NCBI RefSeq assembly: GCF_010560025.1
Contig: NZ_SAIY01000006.1
Location: 186,001-250,000, forward strand
Direction: 5' to 3'
DNA from: Verrucosispora sioxanthis
Lineage (GTDB): Bacteria; Actinomycetota; Actinomycetes; Mycobacteriales; Micromonosporaceae
DNA length: 64,000 nucleotides
Part shown: one piece after another, positions 1 to 10,716 of the stretch
Numbering within the stretch: position 1 is the first letter of the stretch
Layout: every line of letters begins with the position of its first letter
Program-made: the position numbers and the translations under genes
Notes under the pieces: model-generated
What the model was told of the DNA's origin: nothing
Seen by the model: the letters and a program-made list of their open reading frames with translations, nothing else
Database searches by the model: none

Positions 1-332
1 CGCACCAGGTGCGGCGCCAGCCGGGTGGCCAGCAGCCCGCGCTCGGTCAGCGCCTCGTGCACCAGGCCGACCTCCAACTGCTCCAGGTAGCGCAGGCCGC
101 CGTGGATCAGCTTGCTGGACCGGCTGGAGGTGCCGGCGGCGAAGTCGCGGGCCTCCACCAGGGCCACCTTCAGGCCCCGGGACGCGGCGTCGACAGCCGC
201 TCCGGCACCGGTCACCCCGCCCCCGATCACCAGCACGTCGAACCGCTCGGCGCGCAACCGACGCAGGTCGGCGGCGCGGCGAGCGGGCGAGAGCTGCCCG
301 GCAACGGACCGCAGAACGTTCGGATCACGCAC
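1..332 (-). CDS. glpD: Glycerol-3-phosphate dehydrogenase, FAD-dependent (5' part only)
   Basis: Only the first 110 codons lie in the window; the gene runs off the left edge. The translation has the FAD-binding Rossmann signature VIGGGVTGAGAAVDAASRG (about residues 34-52) followed by the GlpD-typical GTSSRSSKLIHGGLRYLE block, which together identify membrane-associated glycerol-3-phosphate dehydrogenase, the enzyme that oxidises glycerol 3-phosphate to dihydroxyacetone phosphate. The start is taken as GTG at 332 because an in-frame TAA lies four codons upstream. It is divergent from the protease gene at 447. The family assignment is firm; only the quinone-linked physiological role is from family knowledge. 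Confidence 0.9.
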   Translation of the reverse strand, partial: MRDPNVLRSVAGQLSPARRAADLRRLRAERFDVLVIGGGVTGAGAAVDAASRGLKVALVEARDFAAGTSSRSSKLIHGGLRYLEQLEVGLVHEALTERGLLATRLAPHLV

Positions 333-446
333 CCGTCCACGTTAACCGTCCCCACCCGCCACCGGCACGTGCCGACCCGGGCACCCCGACCAGTCGCCCG
401 GCAGATCCGTCCCGACGACCGGGCGGCTGCGTCGTACTGTGTGCGG

Positions 447-3085
447 ATGCGGGCGGAACCCACCACACCCGGCTCGACCGGTAGCCCCTGGGCGATCGTC
501 GCGGCGGTGTTCGCCGGCTGTTGGACGGTCACGGTCACGGTCCTGGCGCAGACCGGCGGCTGGGCCGTCGACCAGGTGGTCCTGATCGGCGGCCTGGACC
601 GGCTGGTGCCGCTCTGGCCGGTGGTCTGCCTGCTCACCGTGCTGTTGGTCGCCGCGGCGGCGCTGCCGTTGGCCCTCATTCCCCGCTCGGCGGCGGTCCG
701 CGTCACCGGCCGGGTGTGGTTTGCCGGCGCGCTCGCGCTCGGCCTGCTCGGGCTGCTGCGGACGATCCCCCGGTGCACCACGAGGCGTACCTCGCCGCGC
801 TGGCGTTCGTGGCCGTGCTGCTGGCGGTGGTGACGGCCCGGCTGCCGTCCCACGTCCTCGGCCCCGGCCGCCGGGCCGACGAAGCACGGCTGGCCGACCC
901 CGTCCCGGGCCGTCACGACCATCCCGTCGGCGGGGCCGGAGAGCATGTCGGCCTTCCGGATCAGCCGGACCGGCTGCCATCCGGCGGTCCGGGACACGGG
1001 ACCGGGCCGGAGGCGATGGCGGTCGGGCGACCGGCACGACTGGACGTACGTCCCTCGGTGGCGGCCCTGCTCGCGATGGCCGCCGGGCTCGCCCTGCTGC
1101 TGCCCTGGGTCTGGTGGGGCGCGCTCGGCGGGCTGCTGGAGACCGTCCTCGCCGGGCTGGCCGCGGCGGCCGTCGGCGCGCTGGCCGCGACGCTGCTCGA
1201 CGCCCGGTTCTGGGGTCGTTTCGACGCCGACGAACCGCCCCGACCGGCCCGGCTGGTGCTGCTGGGCGGGCTCGTGGCCGGGGTGGTGCTGCTGCTGGTG
1301 GGTGCCGGCACCGGCCACTCCGGCGCGCAGTTGCCGCTGCTGGTGACGCTGCCGCCGGCCGGGTTCGCGCTGGCCGCGCTGCGGGCCATGAGCCGCCGGC
1401 CGGCGGCCGGACGCGGCGTCGCCCACCTGGCACCTGGCCCGGTGCCGGACCAGCCGGCAACCGGAGATGTCGTGGCCCGCCATCCGGCCAGGGCGGGCGG
1501 CCGGGCACCGGCGGCCTGGCTGGTCGGGCTCGGTGTTCGGCCCGCTGGCCTTCACCGATCCGGAGGAGGTCAGCCTGCTGCTGGTCGGCACCCGCGACGT
1601 GCCCTTCTGGGTCGCCGCCGCGACCGGTGCCGGACTCGCCGTCGGACTGGTGCTCGCGGTCGGATACGGCCTGCTGCTGGCGCGACGCTCGGCCCGCACG
1701 CCGAGCCGCGCGCTGGCCGCGGCGAGCGCGCTGACGCTGCTCGTCACGGTCGGCCTGGTCGGCTCGGTCGCCGGCCAGCCGGGGCTGCACGGGGAGCGGC
1801 TCTTCGTACTGCTGCGGGAACAGGCGGATTTGAGCGGTGTGAGCGGCGGGCCAGGTCGGGCCGGCCGGGACGCGCGCGCCGGGGAGGTCTACCGGCGGCT
1901 GGTCGACACCGCCGACCGGACCCAGGCCGACCTGCGGCGGACCTGCGCCGGGCCCGGCTGCCGCACACCCCCTACTACCTGGTGAACGCGATCGAGGTGG
2001 CCGGCGGGCCGGCGGTACGGGCCTGGCTGTCCAGCCGGCCCGAGGTGGCCCGGGTACTGGTCAGCCAACGCCTGCGCCCGTTGCCGGCGCCCGCCGACAG
2101 CGCCACCGGCAGCGCGCCGGCCCCGTCCGGCCCGCCGTGGCACATCACCATGATCGGCGCGGACCGGGTCTGGTCCGAACTCGGCGTCACCGGCGCCGGG
2201 GTGACCGTGGGTAGTTCCGACTCGGGGGTGGACGGACGGCACCCGGCCCTGGCCCAGGGTTTCCGAGGCGGCGACGACTCATGGTTCGACCCGTGGAACG
2301 GCACTGGGGCACCGACCGACCGCGGCGGACACGGCACCCACACGATGGGCAGCGCCGTCGGGCGGGACGGCATCGGCGTGGCTCCCGGCGCCCAGTGGGT
2401 CGGCTGCGTCAACCTCGACCGCAACCTGGGGAACCCCGCCGCCTACCTCGACTGCCTACAGTTCATGCTGGCGCCCTTCCCGCCGGGCGGTGACCCGTTC
2501 CGGCAGGGCCGGCCCGCCCGGGCACCGGAGATCCTGACCAACTCGTGGGGCTGCCCACCGATCGAGGGGTGCGATCCTCGGGCGCTGCAGCCGGCCACAG
2601 CGGCGCTGGAGGCCGCCGGGATTCTCGTCGTCGCGGCGGCCGGCAACACCGGCCCGTTCTGCGGCTCCGTGCAGGATCCGCCCGCGCCGTACCCGGATGT
2701 GCTGACCGTCGGTGCGGTGGACGACCGGCGGCGGGTCACCGCCTTCTCGTCCCGTGGTCCGACGGCCACCGGGACGACGAAACCGGATCTGATGGCACCG
2801 GGGGCGGAGGTCATCTCCGCGATGCCCGGCGGCGGGTACGCCGTGCTCGACGGCACCTCGATGGCCACCCCGCAGGTGGCGGGGGTGGCCGCGTTGATGT
2901 GGTCGGCCAATCCGGAACTCGTCGGCGACCTGGATCGGACGCGACGGATCCTGCGCGAGACGGCCGAACCGATCGAGACCAGCGACTCCCCCCGGAACCG
3001 GTCCGACGAGTGCGGCGGCCCGGCGAACCTCGTCGGCGCCGGCCTGGTCGACGCGTACGCGGCCGTCTCGGCGGCGCGTGGTTGA
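447..3085 (+). pseudogene. Membrane-anchored S8 (subtilisin-like) serine protease, frame-disrupted
   Basis: Joined across three frame changes this encodes about 880 residues. The N-terminal half (447 to about 1830) has several hydrophobic segments and looks like a multi-pass membrane domain. The C-terminal half is a subtilase with Asp in SSDSGVDGRHPAL (near 2219), His in GGHGTHTMGS (near 2330), the oxyanion Asn in VVAAAGNTG and Ser in DGTSMATPQVAG (near 2860). Frame changes occur at a C run (767-771, one C short), a G run (1526-1528, one G extra) and near 1940-1950 (one base short). The protease domain itself is uninterrupted with an intact triad. Start could be ATG 447 or GTG 441. Whether the gene is really broken or mis-sequenced cannot be decided here; the substrate is unknown. 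Confidence 0.8.
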
Positions 3086-3171
3086 TCGCCCACGACCGAT
3101 CACACCCCGACGCGAGCGGTACTCGCCCGAGGGGTTATCTGACCCCTCCGGACCTGCTATCTTGCGGCTTC

Positions 3172-3369
3172 ATGCACGGTCATTCGTCCGGGTCGGCGGC
3201 TCCTCTCCGGACATCGTCGACAGCCCGGTGGCGGGGCATGGCCCTGCTGATCCTGCTGGGGGTACCGGCTCTCGTCGTGGCACTCTGCTGCGGGGTGGTC
3301 CACGTGGTCACCAGGTCCGCCACCGACGACCCGTTCGGCCAACGCGGTGGCGTCACCGGACCGCCCTGA
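3172..3369 (+). CDS. Small single-pass membrane protein, unknown function
   Basis: A 65-residue product starting MHGHSSGSA, with one strongly hydrophobic stretch at about residues 23-45 (GMALLILLGVPALVVALCC) and a short polar C-terminus. No family is recognised. It begins 86 bp after the protease stop on the same strand. There is no strong Shine-Dalgarno sequence, so the start is uncertain, but the hydrophobic block flanked by basic residues is more than chance in such GC-rich sequence would usually give. Confidence 0.45.
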   Translation: MHGHSSGSAAPLRTSSTARWRGMALLILLGVPALVVALCCGVVHVVTRSATDDPFGQRGGVTGPP

Positions 3370-3520
3370 CCCGGGCCGCATTCACGGCGGAGCGGGTCGC
3401 TGGCGTGCCCGCAGGGCCAAAAGCGGCCAAAAGCGGCATTAAACGAAATGGATCCCGATAACGCCATTCGCCCTTCCCACTGCCCGGCGCGCCCTACCGT
3501 TTTCGGTAGAGGAGGCAGCC

Positions 3521-3763
3521 ATGAGCATGGACGACGATCAGGCCCGGGAAGCCCCACCGGCCACCTGGGCCACGGTCGACGGACTCCCCGGCCAACTGCC
3601 GATCGACCGGCTCGACCACGGCGACGCCGAACAACTGGCCGAGATGACCGGAGTGGACGAGCCACCCGAGGAGCCCCTCATCCTGGTGGACGAGCCGGTT
3701 CAGCACCGCCCGCCGTACGACCGGGCGCGGAAGCGCCGAAACCAGCGGCCGCTGCCGACGTAG
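3521..3763 (+). CDS. Small acidic protein, unknown function
   Basis: An 80-residue hydrophilic protein (MSMDDDQAREAPP...) rich in Asp, Glu and Pro, ending in a basic tail (RARKRRNQRPLPT). A very good ribosome-binding site (AGAGGAGG at 3508-3515) sits six bases before the ATG, which is the main reason to call it real. It is convergent with groEL. No domain is recognised and no function is proposed. Confidence 0.6.
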   Translation: MSMDDDQAREAPPATWATVDGLPGQLPIDRLDHGDAEQLAEMTGVDEPPEEPLILVDEPVQHRPPYDRARKRRNQRPLPT

Positions 3764-3810
3764 TCGACGAGCGGCCACCGCCGACCAGGGCCAGGACATC
3801 GAGACAGCGG

Positions 3811-3842
3811 AAGAGGCGGACCGCTGACGCGGCCCGCCCCTT
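3811..3842. terminator. Hairpin between convergent genes
   Basis: GGCGG-A-CCGC and GCGG-C-CCGCC pair around a TGAC loop (3815-3838), flanked by AAGA on one side and CCTT on the other. It lies between the stop of the small acidic gene and the stop of groEL, so it could serve both strands. There is no long T tract, as is usual in actinomycetes. Confidence 0.45.
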
Positions 3843-3860
3843 CCGGCGTTGGAGCTGGAC

Positions 3861-5483
<1,623 letters not shown>

Positions 5484-5682
5484 ACGGCGTTGTCCTCCTG
5501 GACACTCACGGGCCACCCGAGTGTGTGCCCCGGATGGGCCGTCTGGTGTACGCACCTTGGGACGTCGCCACCTGGCGACGGCGACGTCTCCTCGGCCGGG
5601 CCGGATAGCCCGCGACGACCGGCCACGTGCCTCACCCGTGGTTATGTCACGGGCGCGACCGCAGCCCCACCGTCCCGACCAG

Positions 5683-5709
5683 CTGGCACTCACGCCATGC
5701 GAGTGCCAA
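5683..5709 (-). promoter_or_regulatory. CIRCE operator, promoter-distal copy
   Basis: Read on the - strand it is TTGGCACTC, nine bases, GAGTGCCAG, a close match to the CIRCE consensus TTAGCACTC-N9-GAGTGCTAA bound by HrcA. It lies downstream of the predicted groEL promoter, within the leader. Confidence 0.8.
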
Positions 5710-5714
5710 TGACT

Positions 5715-5744
5715 TGTTTAGCACTCTGCCCTGCCGAGTGCAAG
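5715..5744 (-). promoter_or_regulatory. groEL promoter overlapped by a second CIRCE operator
   Basis: On the - strand, TTGCAC (5743-5738) and TAAACA (5720-5715) are 17 bp apart and make a plausible vegetative promoter. The CIRCE element CTTGCACTC-N9-GAGTGCTAA occupies 5744-5718 and covers the spacer and both hexamer edges, so HrcA binding would block RNA polymerase directly. The groEL leader would then be about 225 nt. Confidence 0.75.
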
Positions 5745-5758
5745 CACGATGGCCCGGG

Positions 5759-6826
5759 TCAGCCGAGTTCGGCCGCCAGTTGGTTGGCGTTCACCGGGCC
5801 CTCGTGCGCCCGCTGCTCGGCGTAGGTGACCACGAGCCCGACCTGCTGCGCGAGGTACGCCGGCAGGGTCAGCACCGCGACCGCCGCGATCGTCAGCACC
5901 ACACCCACCGTCGTACCCGGCGAGTCCAGCGGAGTGGCGCCGAACGGCAGGATCGCCAGCGACTCGATCAGGCTCGCCACCAGTGAGAGACCTACCACCG
6001 CGGCGCCCACCAGGGCCACCCGGCCGAGCAGCAGGCCCGGCCGGTCACGCAGCATGCGATGCGACCTGCTGAGCGGGTCGTGCCGCTCGAACAGGTAGAC
6101 CGGGCCGGCCAAGGCCAACGCGAACACCGCGTACACGCCGGGCAGGAAGCACAGGCAGAACCCGAAGACGACGATCAGGGTGACGAGCAGCGTCCAGCCC
6201 CACAGACCGAGCGCACGGCGCATTCCGTAGCGCAGCGCGGCGGCGGAGCCGACCTGCTCACCGACCGCCTGGCGGGTGATCAACCAGGTGCCGGCGGCCC
6301 AGCCGACCGACTGCATCAGACCGAGGAGCAGGCTGCCACCGACCAGCACGAACAGGAGCGTGGCGAGATCCGTCCAGAAGTTCGCCGGCAGCGCGGCGGA
6401 GTCGCTGGTGAGTTGACTGTCCCAGCGCGCCGAGGGGTCCACGGCCAGCGCGAGTACCGACAGCACCGCGGCCGGCAGCACCTGGGTGAGGACGAGAATC
6501 GGCAGCAGTTGTCGCCAGCCCCGGCGGGCGGCGCCCACACAACGCGCGAACCAGCCGCCCAGTCCGACCCCGGGCGGGGTGACCAGGGCGTCCGCGGGAT
6601 CGAGACCGTAGCCTGCGGGGTGGTGCCAGCCATAGGTCGGCTGTCCCGGGTACAGCGGTTGACCGGGATACGGCGTCATGCCGACGTGCGGCGGCTGCGC
6701 GGGATGACCCGGTTGCGCGTCGTACGGCGGCGGTCCGGAACCGGGCGGCGGATCGAGCGGCCCGGGCGGCGGCGGTTGGTCCGCGGGCGAGGAGGACGGA
6801 CCTGTCGGGGGCGGCTGGTCGGACAT
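5759..6826 (-). CDS. Pro-rich multi-pass membrane protein
   Basis: A 355-residue protein with a Pro/Gly/Tyr-rich cytoplasmic N-terminal tail (residues 1 to about 85) followed by about six hydrophobic segments. The overall layout resembles the glycerophosphodiester phosphodiesterase membrane-domain and DUF7847-like families of actinobacteria, but no catalytic motif is visible. GAGGAGG lies eight bases before the ATG. It ends just upstream of the groEL promoter region on the same strand. Function unknown; a membrane-organising or transport accessory role would be a guess. Confidence 0.8.
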   Translation of the reverse strand: MSDQPPPTGPSSSPADQPPPPGPLDPPPGSGPPPYDAQPGHPAQPPHVGMTPYPGQPLYPGQPTYGWHHPAGYGLDPADALVTPPGVGLGGWFARCVGAARRGWRQLLPILVLTQVLPAAVLSVLALAVDPSARWDSQLTSDSAALPANFWTDLATLLFVLVGGSLLLGLMQSVGWAAGTWLITRQAVGEQVGSAAALRYGMRRALGLWGWTLLVTLIVVFGFCLCFLPGVYAVFALALAGPVYLFERHDPLSRSHRMLRDRPGLLLGRVALVGAAVVGLSLVASLIESLAILPFGATPLDSPGTTVGVVLTIAAVAVLTLPAYLAQQVGLVVTYAEQRAHEGPVNANQLAAELG

Positions 6827-6955
6827 GGAACCTCCTCAGCGACGGCTGGTTCGGCCCATGATCTTTCCTTGTGGGGCACCGGCACCGCAGCCCCCTCCGG
6901 CGATGGTCACGCCACCTTCGACGACGATCGGTCGCCTGGGGTGGGTCGTCCGCGC

Positions 6956-7159
6956 TCAGGCGATGAGGCGTACCCGCTCGGCCTGCGGGCCCTTCTGACC
7001 CTGGGCGATCTCGAACTCCACTCGCTGACCGTCGTCCAGCGCCTTGTAGCCGTCCATCTCGATCGCGGAGAAGTGGACGAAGACGTCCTGCCCGCCGTCG
7101 ACGGCGATGAAGCCGTAGCCCTTTTCGGCGTTGAACCACTTCACGGTGCCTTGTGCCAC
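6956..7159 (-). CDS. csp: Cold-shock protein, CspA family
   Basis: The 67-residue product MAQGTVKWFNAEKGYGFI... has both RNA-binding motifs, KGYGFI (RNP1) and VFVHFSAI (RNP2), and fills exactly one cold-shock OB-fold. Such proteins bind single-stranded RNA or DNA and melt mRNA structure. The GTG at 7159 is chosen because it gives the canonical family N-terminus and GAGGAA lies about six bases upstream. The 200 bp upstream (7160-7369) probably contains a long csp leader. Confidence 0.95.
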   Translation of the reverse strand: MAQGTVKWFNAEKGYGFIAVDGGQDVFVHFSAIEMDGYKALDDGQRVEFEIAQGQKGPQAERVRLIA

Positions 7160-7369
7160 GGTGTTTTCCTCACTCTGCACGGCGTTCCACTACTTCGGGT
7201 CGCCGGCGCACCGGCACCCGGAAACCACCGGTTTCGGCAATCGCGACGACCGCTGAAACGGGTGACCGAAATCGCACGCTACACGAGGAGTGACGACGGC
7301 GCACGACCACAAATCGGGCGTATTACAGTCTCCCGTATCGTCGTACGTCATTGTGATAAGCATGCGGGC

Positions 7370-7900
7370 ATGACGAACGTCACCGACGGAACCGGGGTGC
7401 GCCGGGCCGTCATCCGCCGGGTCGAACCAGCCGACGCGGCTCGGATGCGCGCGCTGCGCCTGGAGATGCTCGCGGACGCGCCGCTGGCGTTCCTGGAGAC
7501 GATCGCCGAGGCCGCGGCCCGACCGCACGCCGAGTACGCCGCCCGGGTCGCCCGGGTCTCCACCGGCCCGGACACGGCGCAGTTCGTGGCGGATCCGGGT
7601 GGCCGGCTGGTCGGGCACGCCGGTGGGATGGCGCACCCGACCGAGCCCGGGGTGACCGTGCTCTACGCCGTCTACGTCACCCCGGGCTGGCGGCGCACCG
7701 GCCTGCTCGCGGAACTGGTGAGCGGGGTGGCGGGCTGGTCCCGGGCCTGCGGACGCACCGAACTGATGCTCGAGGTGGTGGTCGGCAACGACCGCGCCTA
7801 CCGGGCCTACCAGCGGTTGGGATTCGTCGACACCGGTGTCCGGGTACCGCACCCGAACATCCCCGCCCTGCGCGAACTCCAAATGCGCCGGGCTGCCTGA
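7370..7900 (+). CDS. GNAT family N-acetyltransferase
   Basis: A 176-residue single-domain GNAT. The core shows the beta-4 strand VLYAVYVTPGWRRTGLLAEL, in which R-R-T-G-L occupies the acetyl-CoA pyrophosphate loop (normally R/Q-x-x-G-x-G/A), and the terminal AYRAYQRLGFVDTG block. It would transfer an acetyl group from acetyl-CoA to an amine; the substrate cannot be read from sequence. It stands alone, divergent from csp and convergent with paaN. Confidence 0.85.
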   Translation: MTNVTDGTGVRRAVIRRVEPADAARMRALRLEMLADAPLAFLETIAEAAARPHAEYAARVARVSTGPDTAQFVADPGGRLVGHAGGMAHPTEPGVTVLYAVYVTPGWRRTGLLAELVSGVAGWSRACGRTELMLEVVVGNDRAYRAYQRLGFVDTGVRVPHPNIPALRELQMRRAA

Positions 7901-7919
7901 ACCGTCCCTTCCTCACACC

Positions 7920-9605
7920 TCAGACGTGCCGACGGCTCTGCACGATCCGGAACCGGTTCGCCACGTACGCCCCGTCGGTCAACGCCGAGTTCGCCGCCGC
8001 GTTCGCGCCGCTGCCGTGGAAGTCGGAGAACGCCGCCGACTGGTTCACGAAGACGCCGCCGGTCAGGTTGGCCGACAGGTGCACCCCGACCTCGATCGCC
8101 GCCCCCTCGGTGGCGTCCAGCACCGCGTCGTCGGTGGAGTAGACCGCCGCGGTGAGCGCACCCTGCGCACCCACGGTCGAGCGCAGGATCTCCAGGCTGT
8201 GCGCGGTGGAGTCGGTGGCGATGGCGAAGGAGATCGGCCCGAACCACTCCCGCGAGTAGGTCGCGGTGTCACCCGCGTCCAGCTTGACGATCGTCGGCGT
8301 ACGCACCACGGCGTCCGGGAACGACGGGTGCTCGACGGTACGCGACTCCAACACCGGGGAACCGACCTTGGCGACCTCGGCCAGCCGCTCCAGCACCCCG
8401 TCGTTGACGATCGCCCCGGTCAGCTCCACTCCCCGGGCCGGGTCGCCGGTGAGTTTGCCGACCGCCGCGGCGATGCCGCCGGCCACCTCGTCGAAGCTCT
8501 TGTGGCCCTGGTCGGTGTCGATGCCGTCCCGGGGGATGAGGATGTTCTGCGAGGTGGTGCACATCTGCCCGCTGTAGAGCGTCAGCGTGAAGCCCAGGTT
8601 GCGGCACATCCCGGCGAAGTCGTCGGTGGAGTCGATCACCACCGTGTTGAGCCCCGCCTTCTCGGTGTACACCGCCGCCTGGCGGGCGTTGGCCTCCAGC
8701 CAGTCGCCGTACTCGGTGGAGCCGGTGAAGTCGACGATCCGGACCGCCGGGTGCAGGGCCAGCGTCGAGGCGAGCTTCTCATCCGGGGCCTCGGGCGCCA
8801 GCATCATCAGGTTCGGGTCGAAGCCGGCCTCGGCAAGCACCTGGCGGGCGTACCGGACGGTGATGGCCAGCGGCAGCACGGCGCGCGGGTGCGGCTTGAC
8901 CACGACCGGGTTGCCGGTGACCAGCGAGGCGAACAGACCCGGGTACGAGTTCCAGGTCGGGAAGGTGTTGCAGCCGATGACCAGGGCCACGCCCCGGGGT
9001 ACCACGTGGAAGGTCTTGGACATCCGCAGCGGGTCGCCCTTGCCGGCGGCCTTCTCCCAACCGGCGGTGCCCGGGTGCCGGGTCATTTCCGCGTACGCGT
9101 AGGCCAGCGCCTCAAGCGCGCGGTCCAGGGCGTGCGCGCCACCGGCCTGGAAGGCCATCACGAACGCCTGACCGCTGGTGAACTGCACCGCGTTGGCCAG
9201 CTCGAAGACGTTCTTGTGCAGCCGGTCGAGGATCTCCAGGCAGACACCCACCCGGGCCTGCGGGCCGGCGTCCCGCCAGGCCGGCAGCGCGGCGGACGCG
9301 GCGGCGACCAGTTGGTCGGCGTCGGCGTGCGGGTACCGCACGTTCAGTGCAACGCCGAACGGGCTGTGCTCGGTGGTGACCCGGTCGCCGTCGCTCGGCT
9401 GGTCGAGCGGGAAGTCCGCGCCCAGGTACGCCTCGAAGGCGGCCTTGCCGTCGGCCGCGGCGGTCTCGCCGTACACCCGTGGGCTCGGTGATTCCGGGTA
9501 GGCGGACCAGTATCCCCGCTCCGCGATCGCGGTCAGCGCGCGGTTGAGGGTCTCGGCGTGCCTGGCGTAGAGGGGGTGCGGGGTATCCGTCATGCCCGCC
9601 ATCAT
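7920..9605 (-). CDS. paaN: Phenylacetic acid degradation protein PaaN (aldehyde dehydrogenase family)
   Basis: A 561-residue aldehyde dehydrogenase-fold enzyme with FTGS (residues 293-296), the general-base Glu in TEKAGLN (about 315) and nucleophilic Cys in SGQMCTTSQN (about 349). The N-terminal region (ARHAETLNRALTAIAERGYWS) and overall length match PaaN rather than ordinary ALDHs. PaaN-type enzymes oxidise the ring-cleaved aldehyde in aerobic phenylacetate catabolism. No other paa gene is in the window, so its pathway partners are elsewhere or its substrate differs. Starts at 9605, 9602 and 9593 are all possible; GAGGG precedes the first two. Confidence 0.88.
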   Translation of the reverse strand: MMAGMTDTPHPLYARHAETLNRALTAIAERGYWSAYPESPSPRVYGETAAADGKAAFEAYLGADFPLDQPSDGDRVTTEHSPFGVALNVRYPHADADQLVAAASAALPAWRDAGPQARVGVCLEILDRLHKNVFELANAVQFTSGQAFVMAFQAGGAHALDRALEALAYAYAEMTRHPGTAGWEKAAGKGDPLRMSKTFHVVPRGVALVIGCNTFPTWNSYPGLFASLVTGNPVVVKPHPRAVLPLAITVRYARQVLAEAGFDPNLMMLAPEAPDEKLASTLALHPAVRIVDFTGSTEYGDWLEANARQAAVYTEKAGLNTVVIDSTDDFAGMCRNLGFTLTLYSGQMCTTSQNILIPRDGIDTDQGHKSFDEVAGGIAAAVGKLTGDPARGVELTGAIVNDGVLERLAEVAKVGSPVLESRTVEHPSFPDAVVRTPTIVKLDAGDTATYSREWFGPISFAIATDSTAHSLEILRSTVGAQGALTAAVYSTDDAVLDATEGAAIEVGVHLSANLTGGVFVNQSAAFSDFHGSGANAAANSALTDGAYVANRFRIVQSRRHV

Positions 9606-9646
9606 GCAACACGAAGCCCTCAGATCAGTAGGGGTGTGTCACAACT

Positions 9647-10665
9647 TCAGATGGTCAGCTGCGAGTCGGTCCAGGCGTCGACCGGGCGGAACCCGAGCTG
9701 CTCGTTGATGCTGATCATGTGATCGTTGACCGCCGCGTTCCAGGTGTCGATCGCGGCCAGGGCCGGCTCGTGGACAAGCGCGTGCCGAAGGTTCTCCACC
9801 TTGACGAGCAGGCCGAGGCGGTGTCCCCGGTGTGCGGGGTCGACGATGGTGATCTCCTGCCAGGCGTGCCACGGCGTGGACGGACCTCTGTCGATCATTG
9901 TCCAGGCGACCATCCGGCCGGTCGCCTGGTGCACCGCGCCGACGTGGTAGCGCCGTCGCCCCCGCAGCCGCTGGATCCGCTCGATCTCCCGGAACCGCGC
10001 GGCGTCCACCCGCTCCGCCTCGATCACCAGATCGCCCGTCGGCGCGTCGACGAGCAGCCGGCTCTCCAGCCGCGCGACGTCGACCACGTACTCCTCGGCC
10101 ACCGGCCCCCGCCAGGCCACCGTCCGGTAGCCGGCGGCGCGGGCGCGGGCGGCATCGTGCAGGGCGGTCAGGGCCGCCCGGTCGAGCCGCGTGGTGTCCA
10201 GCCGACGCCGCACCTCGGCCAGCGCGGCCTGCGCTCCGGCCGCCGCCGCGAAGGCCGCACCGGGCGCCGCCCGCCCCGGTCCGTCGGGCAGTGGCCCCGG
10301 GGTCTCACCGATCAACCGCTGCCGGCCGTGCTCGGCGGCCACCTTCCGGGCGTACGCCAGCAGCGCCCGACCCACCCCTGCCGCCGCTGCGCCGGGTCCA
10401 CCGTCAGCTCGACGGTGGCGATGCCGGTGTTCTCCAGTTGCGGCAGCCGCATCCGCAGGTGGCCGGCCACCTCGCCGTCCCGCCGGGCCAGCGCCTGGTG
10501 GATCACGTTGCCGTGCGGCGGATGGGCGACCAGGAGCCCGAACTCGGCCCGGTCCCCCACCGGCAGGTCGGGCAGGTCGACGGCCTGCGCCGCCGCGACG
10601 ACGCGGTGCGCCGCGTCGAGCGCTGCCTCGTCGGTGGAGTCGTACGGCGTGACGGTGACGGCCAT
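9647..10665 (-). pseudogene. Double-GNAT acetyltransferase, frame-disrupted copy
   Basis: Reading from ATG 10665 (MAVTVTPYD...) gives an N-terminal GNAT domain up to VDPAQRRQG, then the frame is lost at a C run on the + strand (10375-10378); one missing base restores GVGRALLAYARKVAAEHG and the rest of the protein to 9647. The span is 1019 bp, exactly one less than its intact neighbour at 10717-11736, with which it shares layout and many blocks (WNAAVNDHMISINEQLGFR versus FNAASNDHMITINEQLGFR). The C-terminal half is a second GNAT-like domain. A tandem duplication followed by a single-base loss, real or technical. Confidence 0.8.
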
Positions 10666-10716
10666 GGCGCGAGCCTGCCGCCGACCGGCGGGCACCGCCA
10701 CCGGATTTCCCGCCGG

